A DNA stretch of 64,000 nt from Cyclobacteriaceae bacterium (GCA_030584025.1 CP129487.1:2995001-3059000), one strand, 5' to 3'. Positions 43,303-51,518 are shown, numbered from the stretch's first letter. Translations and numbers: made by a program. Notes: a model not told the origin generated them from the letters alone.

Positions 43303-44196
43303 ATGAACTGGTCTGAAAAACTAAATGCGCCCTTTCCCTTTTACCTGAATGACGACCGCAAGAATGTGGTCTTGATTACAGTTATTACCGCGTTTGTAAT
43401 CGCTTTCATGTATTTTTTCAAACTGCCGAATGATCTCTCGTTAACACTTGGACAACATTTTCTTTTTGGCGGGATAACGTTTGTTTGTCTGATTATCAAT
43501 ATCGTGTGGTTGCCACGGATTTTTCCTAACCTTTATGACACGGAAAACTGGAACCTGAAGAAATACATTTTGTTGAACATCTGGCACCTGGTGCTGATTG
43601 GCATTGGCAGTTCATTATTAGATATTTTCTACATCTGCCCGGAAAAGACTGTGATTGAAAATATCATTGAAGCCAACAGCCGGGTGGTGGTGAAGGGAAT
43701 TATTCCGATAGCCTTAACGACTTTGTTTTTACGCAATACCATGCTTCAGCAAAACCTGAGGAGCGCATTGCAGGCCAACAAGGAACTTCAAAAAATTCAA
43801 TCGCTCAAGCGGGAACCTGCCATAAAAAACAACAATACCGTAACCCTCTATTCCGATACAAGCGAAACGCTTTCTCTTAACCTGCCCGATTTATTGTATG
43901 TGCAGGCTGATGACAATTACTCTACAGTAGTGTGGCAAAATGGGGATGGAATCCAGAAAAAACTGTTGCGCGCCAACTTAAAAAGCATTGAAAGCCAGAT
44001 GGATAATGTGTTTACCATGCGTTGCCATCGCTCCTACCTGGTCAATATCAATGCCATCAGCCTGGTTTCCGGAAATGCCAATGGTTACAAGTTGAAAATT
44101 CTGGATACGGATATTCTTATTCCGGTTTCACGCCAGAAGAGTAAAGAAGTAATGGAAAAGATCAGTCAGTGGCGAAATGTAATGGAACTATCATAG
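43303..44196 (+). CDS. Membrane-bound LytTR-family transcriptional regulator
   Basis: Protein of 297 residues. The N-terminal 150 residues carry four membrane segments (VVLITVITAFVIAFMYFF, FLFGGITFVCLIINIVW, ILLNIWHLVLIGIGSSLL, and one near VKGIIPIALTTLFL). A short linker and a C-terminal LytTR DNA-binding domain follow (about 190-290: LLYVQADDNYSTVVWQ, FTMRCHRSYLVNINAI, ILIPVSRQKSKEV). LytTR domains contact DNA through beta strands at paired direct repeats. Here the sensor is built into the membrane part, without a separate kinase. The next gene downstream, encoding a small exported protein, is preceded by repeated TACCCCA motifs and is the likely target. Confidence 0.9.
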   Translation: MNWSEKLNAPFPFYLNDDRKNVVLITVITAFVIAFMYFFKLPNDLSLTLGQHFLFGGITFVCLIINIVWLPRIFPNLYDTENWNLKKYILLNIWHLVLIGIGSSLLDIFYICPEKTVIENIIEANSRVVVKGIIPIALTTLFLRNTMLQQNLRSALQANKELQKIQSLKREPAIKNNNTVTLYSDTSETLSLNLPDLLYVQADDNYSTVVWQNGDGIQKKLLRANLKSIESQMDNVFTMRCHRSYLVNINAISLVSGNANGYKLKILDTDILIPVSRQKSKEVMEKISQWRNVMELS

Positions 44197-44211
44197 CAAA
44201 AGTTTTCTCCA

Positions 44212-44281
44212 TTTACCCCAATCGCTTTTCATCTACCCCAACAAATAGCCGTTCGCTACAAAGCGATTGCCTTTAACCCCA
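44212..44281 (+). promoter_or_regulatory. Repeated TACCCCA motifs, candidate LytTR binding sites
   Basis: TTTACCCCAA (44212-44221) and TCTACCCCAA (44232-44241) are exactly 20 bases apart, two helical turns. A third related copy, TTAACCCCA, ends at 44281, and a weaker TCTACCAAA follows. All lie in the leader of the exported protein gene at 44353, just after the LytTR gene. Confidence 0.45.
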
Positions 44282-44352
44282 TCTACCAAACCTTGCTGGC
44301 CTATTTACCTTCCTTTAGCGTTTAGTTACAGACAACCAAAACACTTACGCTT

Positions 44353-44769
44353 ATGAAAATCGCATACCTGTTTACCGCATTACTGTTGGCGACTGCTGTT
44401 TCAACATCATCCGCTCAACAAGTTGCCCCCCGAACTGAGTTTGTTGTAAAGCCCAGCAAAAGTAACCTGGAATTAAAGCCCGGAACTTCTACAGAATTTT
44501 CCGTAGAAATTCTGCGTTCGAAGGCTTATACCAGCATGAACGCCAAACTTGGCTTCTCTTCACAACTACCTGATGGGATGACCGTAACCTTTGATCCTGC
44601 TGAAGGCAAGATTACCTCTAGCACGGTTACGCTTACCGCTGCCCCAATAGTTAAACCGGGCCAATACCAGCTAATTTTAAATGGTACATTAAACAATAAG
44701 GTAAAGGGAACTATTCTGAAAGTTACGGTGCAGGATTCAGCCTCGAACGAAGTGGTTAAAGTGAATTAA
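44353..44769 (+). CDS. Small exported protein with Ig-like beta fold, unknown function
   Basis: Protein of 138 residues with a signal peptide (MKIAYLFTALLLATAVSTSSAQQ). The rest is one compact beta-rich domain resembling bacterial Ig-like or NEW3-type modules (LELKPGTSTEFSVEIL, MTVTFDPAEGKITSS, GQYQLILNGTLNNKVKG). No enzyme motif is seen. It follows the membrane LytTR regulator and its candidate sites and may be its regulated output. Its end overlaps the convergent N-formylglutamate amidohydrolase-family gene by 14 bases. Confidence 0.75.
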   Translation: MKIAYLFTALLLATAVSTSSAQQVAPRTEFVVKPSKSNLELKPGTSTEFSVEILRSKAYTSMNAKLGFSSQLPDGMTVTFDPAEGKITSSTVTLTAAPIVKPGQYQLILNGTLNNKVKGTILKVTVQDSASNEVVKVN

Positions 44770-45481
44770 CCGTTTGCTTGATTCCATCTAACAAAGACTG
44801 CTTGATGGAAGAAAAGAGCGCTGTTCCCACAAACTTCTGATTGATCTCAATTTCAATTCCCAGGTATTTATGATCTGGGAATTTTTTTCTTAAGGTGGTT
44901 GTAAGTCCATCATCAGTACCTCTATAAGGCTCATTGAATTCAATTCGCTGGTTAGGCAGTTCCTCTTCAAGCTTACTTCTAAGAATAGAACAGATTTGTT
45001 GTTCTGATTCCCGAGCGGGATCAAACAGCAATCCAATATCAACGTTACGCTCTTCGTTGTTTAAAACAGGAGTAAAGGAATGGATTGAAAGATGAATAAC
45101 TGCATCATTGGTTTTCAGGATAGCCTCCTCAATTGATTTCCGGTACGGGAAATAATAGTTATCAATCAGGTTTGTTTGCTCAACCTCCGAAAGCCGATTA
45201 CTGAACTCGGAAAACAATTGTGGATTATCCAATGATCGGTTCATCTCAATAAGCAAACGGGTTACCAGCATAGAAAAAATGGAGGTCTGCAATCGATCCG
45301 CCAGAAATTGAGCAACATCCAAAGCACCCGGATCCCAACCGCGATGTGAAACCAGCACATCTTTAGCATCAGAAAACAATGATGCGTATGCATCTGGAAC
45401 TTCATTTCCGGCATGCTCACAACTGATCAATAAAACGTACTTCAAGTTTAAGGGAGAAAAAGTTTGTTCTGCTCCAGGCAA
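44756..45481 (-). CDS. N-formylglutamate amidohydrolase-family zinc hydrolase
   Basis: Protein of 241 residues of the N-formylglutamate deformylase family. Motifs: ISCEHAGNEVPDAY with Glu22-His23, SHRGWDPGALD, LLIEMNRSLDN, VIHLSIHSFTP and GLLFDPARE, which supply the zinc and substrate residues. No histidine-degradation gene is nearby, so the classical hut role is unlikely. As last gene of the C39 peptidase / RimK-like / GCS2 operon it more likely hydrolyses an N-acyl or amide bond of a glutamate-like product of the two ligases. It overlaps the GCS2 gene by 34 bases, so translation is coupled. The start ATG at 45481 is the only reasonable one. Confidence 0.85.
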   Translation of the reverse strand: MPGAEQTFSPLNLKYVLLISCEHAGNEVPDAYASLFSDAKDVLVSHRGWDPGALDVAQFLADRLQTSIFSMLVTRLLIEMNRSLDNPQLFSEFSNRLSEVEQTNLIDNYYFPYRKSIEEAILKTNDAVIHLSIHSFTPVLNNEERNVDIGLLFDPARESEQQICSILRSKLEEELPNQRIEFNEPYRGTDDGLTTTLRKKFPDHKYLGIEIEINQKFVGTALFSSIKQSLLDGIKQTVNSL

Positions 45482-46689
45482 TCCGAAAGTTTACGATACA
45501 CCTCACGTATATTTTCTGGTGTCATGTTCTTATCCAGTGCTTTAACAATTCGAGATGAGAGCGAGCCTTCATTCAGCACTATGCTAAGTTCCGGTTTCCA
45601 TTTATCGAGCACAGTATTTCCCCGATGAATCAACGAATCAAAAATATGTTTCCATAGGGCACCTGCAGAAATAGACTCCTGCACTCCGAAGATTTTCAAA
45701 TAGTCCAGGTCTTTAATAACCGCGTGTTCTGCCCGTTCAATACCCAACTCAAAAATCTGCACCAGTACATCCGTCTTACATTTCATTTGCGATTCATGGT
45801 CAATGAATTTTTCATACACGAATGCGCGCAACGTTTCAATCACCAGTTCAAGAATGGCAATGTCTGCAGCCGGGCACTCCTGCACATCCATTAACCTGAT
45901 TTCAATAGACCCACGATCAAACCGAGGTATTGCACCCCGCGAATTCACCCAAATTGGATTTAATACATTTCCAGAATCGTATGGCGCAATGTCTGCTTTT
46001 ATTTTTTCGTAGATGGTGTTGAGGTAATTGCGCTTAGAGAAAATAGCCTCTGGAATTACGCGCCCGGTAATGGATGGAATCTTAGCCTGGTTATTTTTAT
46101 AATACTTCAGGCGCGTGTTCAATGATCCGGTTTGCTTTCCCTCCACGATAGGCGAAGTGGCGCACAGCGCAGGAAGGATCGGTAAAACCAACCGCACGGC
46201 TGCGTGTAAGCGGGCAAACTCTTCATCATCGTAAAATGGCAGATTTAGGTGTGTGCTCTGCACATTAGACCAGCCATGGCCGCGGCAATCGAAAATTTTG
46301 TTGTACACCTCGTACACCTCATTGCTTTCGTGCGGCCACAGCTTTGTTTCTTTCAACGGATCCATAAACGGATGCATGCCCGTTGGCATAAGCCTGGCGT
46401 TCCAACCGGTAAGAATCGCATTGATGCGTTTGATGTTATCGGCAAATGCATGCTCCAACACCGTAAGGTTGCTCTCCGGGTTGGTGGATTTCAATTCAAG
46501 CACATGCACGACCAGCTCATTCGACCACGTAACAATACCGTTCTCAAAATCGCTACCATATACGCCCAACTCGTGTTTCAACAACTCATCGGCTATGGGT
46601 TTAATAGCTAAGGTATCCTTATCTACAATCATGTATTCCAGTTCTACACCAAAACCCTGGAAAAGATGTATGCGTGGCGGTTGCGTCAT
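45448..46689 (-). CDS. GCS2-family carboxylate-amine ligase
   Basis: Protein of 413 residues of the glutamate-cysteine ligase 2 family (YbdK-like), glutamine-synthetase fold. It joins a carboxylate, usually the gamma-carboxyl of glutamate, to an amine using ATP. Motifs: VELEYMIVDKDTLAIKP at the N-terminus, the metal-binding STHLNLPFYDDEE, LCATSPIVEGK, and GSIEIRLMDVQECPAADIAI. It begins directly after the RimK-like gene with no gap and overlaps the following gene by 34 bases. The genomic context does not match glutathione synthesis (no GshB), so it probably acts on a different amine in a peptide-making pathway. Confidence 0.88.
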   Translation of the reverse strand: MTQPPRIHLFQGFGVELEYMIVDKDTLAIKPIADELLKHELGVYGSDFENGIVTWSNELVVHVLELKSTNPESNLTVLEHAFADNIKRINAILTGWNARLMPTGMHPFMDPLKETKLWPHESNEVYEVYNKIFDCRGHGWSNVQSTHLNLPFYDDEEFARLHAAVRLVLPILPALCATSPIVEGKQTGSLNTRLKYYKNNQAKIPSITGRVIPEAIFSKRNYLNTIYEKIKADIAPYDSGNVLNPIWVNSRGAIPRFDRGSIEIRLMDVQECPAADIAILELVIETLRAFVYEKFIDHESQMKCKTDVLVQIFELGIERAEHAVIKDLDYLKIFGVQESISAGALWKHIFDSLIHRGNTVLDKWKPELSIVLNEGSLSSRIVKALDKNMTPENIREVYRKLSDCLEQNKLFLP

Positions 46690-48135
46690 TTAACGGTCGA
46701 CTTTGATCTTATTTAAAAATACTTCCATTATGGTAGAATACAATTTATCCTTCAGGATTTTGTCTTCTATGCTGGCATCAATGTTTGGGTTGTCGTTGAT
46801 TTCGATTACATAAAACTTTCCATCCACTTCTTTCATATCCACGCCATACAAACTATCACCAATTAAGCTGGTGGCTTTAAGCGCAGTTCGAATCAATCCG
46901 GCAGGAGCCTGATCGACCGAGATTGATTCCACTGAACCTTCACGCGAGCTCTCCTGCGCATTCCAGTTTACAATCTGCCAGTGCTCGGTAGCCATAAAAT
47001 ATTTGCATACATATAAAGGCTTGCCATCCAACACGCCTACCCGCCAATCAAAAGGTGTTGGCAAATATTCTTGCGCAATAATCAGATCCGAATCCTTGAA
47101 CATCATACTGGTTACTTCCTTGTACTCGGTAGCCGAACTGATTTTATGGACCCCTTTACTGAATGCGCCATCGGGTTGCTTGAGGATAAAAGGATAAGAA
47201 AGCTTTTCAGGAAGTTTCTTAACGTTTTCCTTGCTCAGCACAAATGATTTGGGTGTGAGTATTTTATTAGCATTGAGTAACTCGAACAAGTAGACTTTGT
47301 TGGTGCACTTCAAAATCGATTCAGGATCATCAATTACCGTCAACCCCAACGACTGCGCTTTTTTTGCAAACCGGAACGTGTGGTGGTTAACAAAAGTCGT
47401 TTCGCGTATAAACAGTGCATCAAACTGAACGAGTTTGTCTAAATCGTTTTTGGTAATCAATTCGGCATACAACCCAACCTGGTCGGCAGCTTTAATAAAA
47501 CGTTGAATCGCCTTTTCATCGGATGGTGGATTCGGTTCTTTTGGATTGACCAGAATGGCCAGATCGTATTTCTTCTTATCCGGTCGGTATTCCCGCTTTC
47601 GCTGAAGGTATTGCTCCAACCCGCGTTGAAGCAAAACTCTATCGGCTTCCGGAACTTCACCAATACTTAGCGGCTTAATGCTTTGCAGTATCCACTTGTT
47701 GCGCTTACCAAAAACAGCCCGAAGACTTGGCGCCTGAATGTATTGAAAGAGTTGCTTCGCCAGTTTATTCAGCGACTCAACCTGCGTAATACCAAAGTAA
47801 ATGTTAAACTCAACCCGATCACCCGTTTCATTTTTAAAAGATTGCTGAATCAGGTTATCAAAATCCTGCGAGTCTTCACGCAAAATAGAAGGAAACCGGA
47901 AATCCTGAATGGTGGTAACACCGGGCAACACCTTGTGATGACGCGCTTCGGCCAGAAGCGAAACATAATATCCGTAACTCTGATATTGATACGACTTACA
48001 CAGGTTAAGCACCTTCAAACCTTTTGTTTGTTGATAGTGCTCGCCTGCAATGTAATTTCCTGGAGTAATCACCTCCACATCATCCAGCCGGAATTGCCAA
48101 CTCTCAGGATTTTCAACAACAATTAACTTCGGCAT
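46690..48135 (-). CDS. RimK-like ATP-grasp ligase with N-terminal RLAN-type domain
   Basis: Protein of 481 residues. The N-terminal 170 residues resemble the RLAN (RimK-like ATP-grasp N-terminal) region (LKVLNLCKSYQYQSYGYYV, SLLAEARHHKVLPGV). The C-terminal part is an ATP-grasp ligase: LIKRFIKAADQVGLYAE-like Rossmann segment, LPEKLSYPFILKQPDGAFSK with the ATP-binding Lys, IIAQEYLPTPFDWRVGVLDG and metal-binding YGVDMKEVDGKFYVIEIND with NPN. RimK enzymes add glutamate residues to a protein or small-molecule carboxylate. The target here is unknown. It lies 5 bases after the C39 peptidase gene and is immediately followed by the GCS2 gene. Confidence 0.9.
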   Translation of the reverse strand: MPKLIVVENPESWQFRLDDVEVITPGNYIAGEHYQQTKGLKVLNLCKSYQYQSYGYYVSLLAEARHHKVLPGVTTIQDFRFPSILREDSQDFDNLIQQSFKNETGDRVEFNIYFGITQVESLNKLAKQLFQYIQAPSLRAVFGKRNKWILQSIKPLSIGEVPEADRVLLQRGLEQYLQRKREYRPDKKKYDLAILVNPKEPNPPSDEKAIQRFIKAADQVGLYAELITKNDLDKLVQFDALFIRETTFVNHHTFRFAKKAQSLGLTVIDDPESILKCTNKVYLFELLNANKILTPKSFVLSKENVKKLPEKLSYPFILKQPDGAFSKGVHKISSATEYKEVTSMMFKDSDLIIAQEYLPTPFDWRVGVLDGKPLYVCKYFMATEHWQIVNWNAQESSREGSVESISVDQAPAGLIRTALKATSLIGDSLYGVDMKEVDGKFYVIEINDNPNIDASIEDKILKDKLYSTIMEVFLNKIKVDR

Positions 48136-48140
48136 AAAAG

Positions 48141-48866
48141 TTATCGGTTCTTTTTTGGTGGTTCTATAATCAGCAGGTTTGCATCGTACGTTACGATGCC
48201 CAGTAAAATACTGTTGATCAATCGGGAGAAACTCACATGGTAAACCTGTTGGCCCTTGCTTAATGGATTGGGTGTCATGGGATCAGCCAGGTATGCAATA
48301 TTTTTTTCCTCATCATAGCCGCTTATTACTACAAAATGTCCGGCCGGTTCGCCTTTTATCGGATCGTAAATATTGAATTGAGGCACTTCTCGTGGGCTTC
48401 CGTATAAATAGGTAGCACTCAATCCGGTAAGCACGGGTATCGATCGCTTCAAATAACTTTTTATAAGCTTATCATCCAACTCGTGGTATTTTATTTCTCC
48501 ACCCGACTCAAGAAACTTTATATACGCTTTTGAAGCAATCTGAAGCTTCCTCCGTTTGTGTTTAAACTCCATCTGCTCCTGAAGAAATTTAACAATCCTT
48601 TTGGATGGATGCTTAAACCAGGATGGATCAAAAACATTCAGGTTATAGGAATAAATGCACGCTTTGTAGCCACGCTTCAACGCGTGATTCGCCAGCATAA
48701 CAGCCAACGTGCCCCCATTTTTCAACTGCTTTACTTCGCGAACAACCTCTTTCAGTGAGATATCATCACCGTAATAATTGTACAATGCCTGCAGGCAGGT
48801 AGGGCCGCAGGTTACTTCATCGGGCTGGGCTTTTATGTCAAAACCCAGAATAAGGTCTTTACGCAT
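48141..48866 (-). CDS. C39-like cysteine peptidase
   Basis: Protein of 241 residues with the papain-like C39 fold. Gln14 and catalytic Cys20 are in QPDEVTCGPTCLQALYNYYG. The catalytic His is in GHFVVISGYD and the Asp in AYLADPMT. There is no ABC-transporter part and no signal peptide, so it is likely a cytoplasmic peptidase, unlike bacteriocin exporters. An insert of about 70 residues, rich in Lys and Arg (KHPSKRIVKFLQEQMEFKHK), separates Cys and His. It heads the operon with the RimK-like and GCS2 ligases and has a -7 box upstream. It probably cleaves a peptide or protein that the ligases modify. Confidence 0.85.
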   Translation of the reverse strand: MRKDLILGFDIKAQPDEVTCGPTCLQALYNYYGDDISLKEVVREVKQLKNGGTLAVMLANHALKRGYKACIYSYNLNVFDPSWFKHPSKRIVKFLQEQMEFKHKRRKLQIASKAYIKFLESGGEIKYHELDDKLIKSYLKRSIPVLTGLSATYLYGSPREVPQFNIYDPIKGEPAGHFVVISGYDEEKNIAYLADPMTPNPLSKGQQVYHVSFSRLINSILLGIVTYDANLLIIEPPKKNR

Positions 48867-48879
48867 AGGATATTACTCA

Positions 48880-48887
48880 CAAACATA
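48880..48887 (-). promoter_or_regulatory. Bacteroidota -7 box of the peptide-ligase operon
   Basis: On the minus strand this reads TATGTTTG, an exact TAnnTTTG match 13 bases before the peptidase ATG, implying a very short leader. The same octamer precedes both susC genes. Confidence 0.5.
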
Positions 48888-48959
48888 AATTTAAAATAAA
48901 GCGATCATAAATCAGCTTTGGTTGTTTTTAAAGATATTTGCCCTTCAAAATTTTTAGCC

Positions 48960-49721
48960 ATGAGCCGACTGATTTTTACTGCTTTATTCTGTACTGTTTC
49001 AATTTTATCGTGGGGATGGGGCGCTACCGGTCACCGGGCAACCGGGTATATTGCCAATAAGTACCTGAACAAGAAAGCCAGAAAAGCCATTGAGCGTATT
49101 TTAAACGGGCAGTCGCTGGCGATGGCCAGTACATGGATGGATGAAATCCGGTCGGACTCAACCTATGATTACACCGCAGATTGGCATTGGGTAACCATTC
49201 CGGATGGCATGACCTACGAACAGGCTGAGAAAAATCCAAAAGGTGACATCATTGAAAGCATCGAACGGATTGTAGCTGAACTGAAATCAAAAAAACTGAG
49301 TCCCCAGCAAGAAGCAGAACGGCTGAAATGGCTAATTCATTTGATCGGAGATATTCACCAGCCCCTTCATGTTGGCCGTGGCGATGATCGCGGAGGCAAT
49401 AACATTAAAATCATGTGGTTCCGTGCAGATAGCAACCTGCACCGTGTATGGGATAGTGATATGATTGACGATACAAAACTTAGTTATACGGAATTGGCGG
49501 AATCTCTTGGTAATCCTTCTCAACAACAGGTTCAAAGCTGGCAACAGGCTACCGTTCGCGATTGGGCTTACGAAAGCATGAGTTACCGCAAGCAGGTTTA
49601 CGATTACGGCAACGCCCGATTGGGTTATCAATATTCATACAAGTACCTAGGTACAGCCAAGGAACGATTACTGCAAGCAGGCATTCGGTTGGCAGGAGTG
49701 TTGAATGAGATATACGGATAA
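48960..49721 (+). CDS. S1/P1-type zinc-dependent nuclease
   Basis: Exported single-strand nuclease/3'-nucleotidase of the S1/P1 family, 253 residues from the ATG at 48960. The frame opens 14 residues earlier but only this start gives a proper signal peptide (MSRLIFTALFCTVSILS) ending before the mature N-terminal Trp (WGWGATGHR). Ligands for the three zinc ions are visible: Trp1 and the His in GATGHRATG, Asp in WMDEIRSD, His in DWHWVTIP, HLIGDIHQPLHVG with two His and an Asp, and LHRVWDSDMI. It probably scavenges nucleic acids outside the cytoplasm. It is divergent from the C39 peptidase gene. Confidence 0.93.
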   Translation: MSRLIFTALFCTVSILSWGWGATGHRATGYIANKYLNKKARKAIERILNGQSLAMASTWMDEIRSDSTYDYTADWHWVTIPDGMTYEQAEKNPKGDIIESIERIVAELKSKKLSPQQEAERLKWLIHLIGDIHQPLHVGRGDDRGGNNIKIMWFRADSNLHRVWDSDMIDDTKLSYTELAESLGNPSQQQVQSWQQATVRDWAYESMSYRKQVYDYGNARLGYQYSYKYLGTAKERLLQAGIRLAGVLNEIYG

Positions 49722-49772
49722 TCTTTAACTTTGCCAGCAACTTTTCAGTTACCTGCGGCTGAAAAACAATTT

Positions 49773-49844
49773 GGTCCCATAGTTCAATGGATAGAATAGA
49801 AGTTTCCTAAACTTTTGATCCAGGTTCGACTCCTGGTGGGACTA
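49773..49844 (+). tRNA. tRNA-Arg(CCT)
   Basis: Cloverleaf of 72 bases. Acceptor GGTCCCA pairs with TGGGACT, with G1 facing T72 as a wobble. The D stem is GTTC/GAAT. The anticodon stem GAAGT/ACTTT encloses loop TTCCTAA, giving anticodon CCT (Arg, codon AGG). The T arm is CCAGG-TTCGACT-CCTGG. Discriminator A at 49844; CCA is not encoded. Confidence 0.94.
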
Positions 49845-49863
49845 CATATGCTGCTTTACTCGG

Positions 49864-50220
49864 CTATTTTTTCAGTATAATGATATTGGTAATCGTGCCA
49901 AGTATAAAAAACAAAATATAAAGCTCAGGAACCACTACTATTGTGGCCGCTAAAACCAAAAAAGCTTGCAAAAGTTTTGGCCAAATATCCAAGAGCTTAC
50001 CCTTAAACCTTTCATCTTTTTCAAGGAAAAGATCATATACTATGTAAAATATAACGGTAAACAAACCTATTGAAAGGCTAATTGGCCAAAATCTCAGAAT
50101 ATCGTTACCTGAAAGCCCAATCGCAATTCTTATAAAATAGGCCAAAGGCATTGCCAACATCACAGCAATAGGAGAAAGGATCAAGAAATCAGTGATAATA
50201 TTTTTTGGAGAATTCTGCAC
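49864..50220 (-). CDS. Small four-helix membrane protein, unknown function
   Basis: Protein of 118 residues, family not recognised. Four hydrophobic segments are evident (about 12-30, 42-62, 78-98 and 98-115), with a charged loop FLEKDERFKGKLLD in the middle. It begins with MQNSPKNIITD. It is A+T-richer than its neighbours and lies 19 bases from tRNA-Arg on the opposite strand, so it could be recently acquired. There is no other sign of a mobile element. Confidence 0.6.
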   Translation of the reverse strand: MQNSPKNIITDFLILSPIAVMLAMPLAYFIRIAIGLSGNDILRFWPISLSIGLFTVIFYIVYDLFLEKDERFKGKLLDIWPKLLQAFLVLAATIVVVPELYILFFILGTITNIIILKK

Positions 50221-50303
50221 TTTTAAGTGAGTTGATCAAAAGACGCCTGAATCGCTCTGCTGATTATACTTCCTAAGTCATTTGAAGTCAGTACATAAAG
50301 CCC

Positions 50304-51503
50304 CTACACCTGCTCGGTTCTAAAGGGCGCAAACTCATACCCATCTTTCAAAAAATTAGGGAAAATTTTCAGGTGTTCTTTTTTCACTTCTTCAAACAAC
50401 AGCTTTTTCAACTCCAGCATATTCTCACCCATCTCAGCCGAAACAAAAATTACCTGCGCAAAGCCGTGTTCGTTGTAGTAGCGTTTCATTGAGTCGAGAT
50501 CAAGCGGCTCATCGGTTTGTTTCGCTTTCAGCAAATCAACTTTATTCAAAACCAGCACAACCGGTATATGCGATGCCCCGATATCGGCCAACGTATTGCT
50601 TACCACTTCAATGTGGTTGTCATGATACGGATGCGAAACATCAACCACGTGCAACAAAATATTGGCTTCACGAACCTCGTCCAACGTAGACTTGAACGAT
50701 TCAATCAGGTGATGAGGAAGTTTGCGGATAAATCCTACCGTATCGGAAAGCAAAAAGGGAATGTTGCCAAATGTGATTTTTCGAACGGTGGCATCAACGG
50801 TGGCGAATAATTTATTCTCGGCCAAAACACCCGAGCCGGAAAGCACATTCATCAACGTAGACTTACCTGCATTGGTGTATCCAACCAACGCTACACGAAC
50901 TATATTGCTTCTGGATTTACGCTGGGTTTGACGCTGGCGGTCAATTTTTTCAAGTTCATCCTTGAGCAAGGTGATCCTATACCGGATGTTTCTTCTGTCG
51001 GTTTCAATTTCCCGTTCACCGGCACCACCCCGTGTCCCCGTTCCACCCCGCTGGCGTTCAAGGTGCGTCCACAATCGGGTTAGGCGGGGTAACAGGTATT
51101 GGTTACGGGCAAGCTCAACCTGTGTGCGGGCCTGGGCGGTTTGAGCCCGTTTCAAAAAGATATCCAGAATCAACAAACTTCGGTCGTAGATTTTAACGCC
51201 CTGTTCGCGGTCTTTGGGATTGAGTTCTTTCTCCAGATTCCGGAGTTGAGAGGGGGAAAGGTCATCATCAAAAACTACGGTTGTAATATTATTTTCAAAT
51301 ACATGCAATTTCAGCTCCTCAACTTTGCCTTTGCCAATAAACGTGCGTGAATCAGGCGCTTTTAAATTTTGCACCATTCTTTTCTCAGCTATGATTCCGG
51401 CTGTTTCTGCCAAAAAAGCCAGTTCATCAAGATGCTCCGTGGTGAGCTCGGGTTGGCGGGCATCGCCAATGGCCACTAAAACCGCTGTTTGTTTATTACC
51501 CAT
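50304..51503 (-). CDS. hflX: Ribosome-associated GTPase HflX
   Basis: GTPase that splits stalled 70S ribosomes under stress. It has 399 residues. The HflX N-terminal domain (LVAIGDARQPELTTEHLDEL, FIGKGKVEELK) and the helical linker with the family's glycine-rich patch (ERQRGGTGTRGGAGEREIET) precede the G domain: G1 GYTNAGKSTLMN at about 205, G3 DTVGFIRKLPHHL and G4 NKVDL. The start ATG is at 51503. A -7 box only 8 bases upstream suggests a leaderless or nearly leaderless transcript. Confidence 0.95.
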   Translation of the reverse strand: MGNKQTAVLVAIGDARQPELTTEHLDELAFLAETAGIIAEKRMVQNLKAPDSRTFIGKGKVEELKLHVFENNITTVVFDDDLSPSQLRNLEKELNPKDREQGVKIYDRSLLILDIFLKRAQTAQARTQVELARNQYLLPRLTRLWTHLERQRGGTGTRGGAGEREIETDRRNIRYRITLLKDELEKIDRQRQTQRKSRSNIVRVALVGYTNAGKSTLMNVLSGSGVLAENKLFATVDATVRKITFGNIPFLLSDTVGFIRKLPHHLIESFKSTLDEVREANILLHVVDVSHPYHDNHIEVVSNTLADIGASHIPVVLVLNKVDLLKAKQTDEPLDLDSMKRYYNEHGFAQVIFVSAEMGENMLELKKLLFEEVKKEHLKIFPNFLKDGYEFAPFRTEQV

Positions 51504-51510
51504 GAACGTG

Positions 51511-51518
51511 CAAAGTTA
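51511..51518 (-). promoter_or_regulatory. Bacteroidota -7 box of hflX
   Basis: On the minus strand this reads TAACTTTG followed by C, an exact match 8 bases before the hflX ATG. The start of transcription would fall at or next to the start codon. Confidence 0.5.

Noticed and set aside
44756..45481. Histidine-utilisation N-formylglutamate deformylase
   Set aside because: The family matches, but no hut gene is near and the operon partners are ligases and a peptidase, so the classical role is not assigned.
46253..46693. 146-residue plus-strand open frame opposite the GCS2 gene
   Set aside because: It is antisense to a well-supported ligase gene and shows no domain or signal; a shadow frame.
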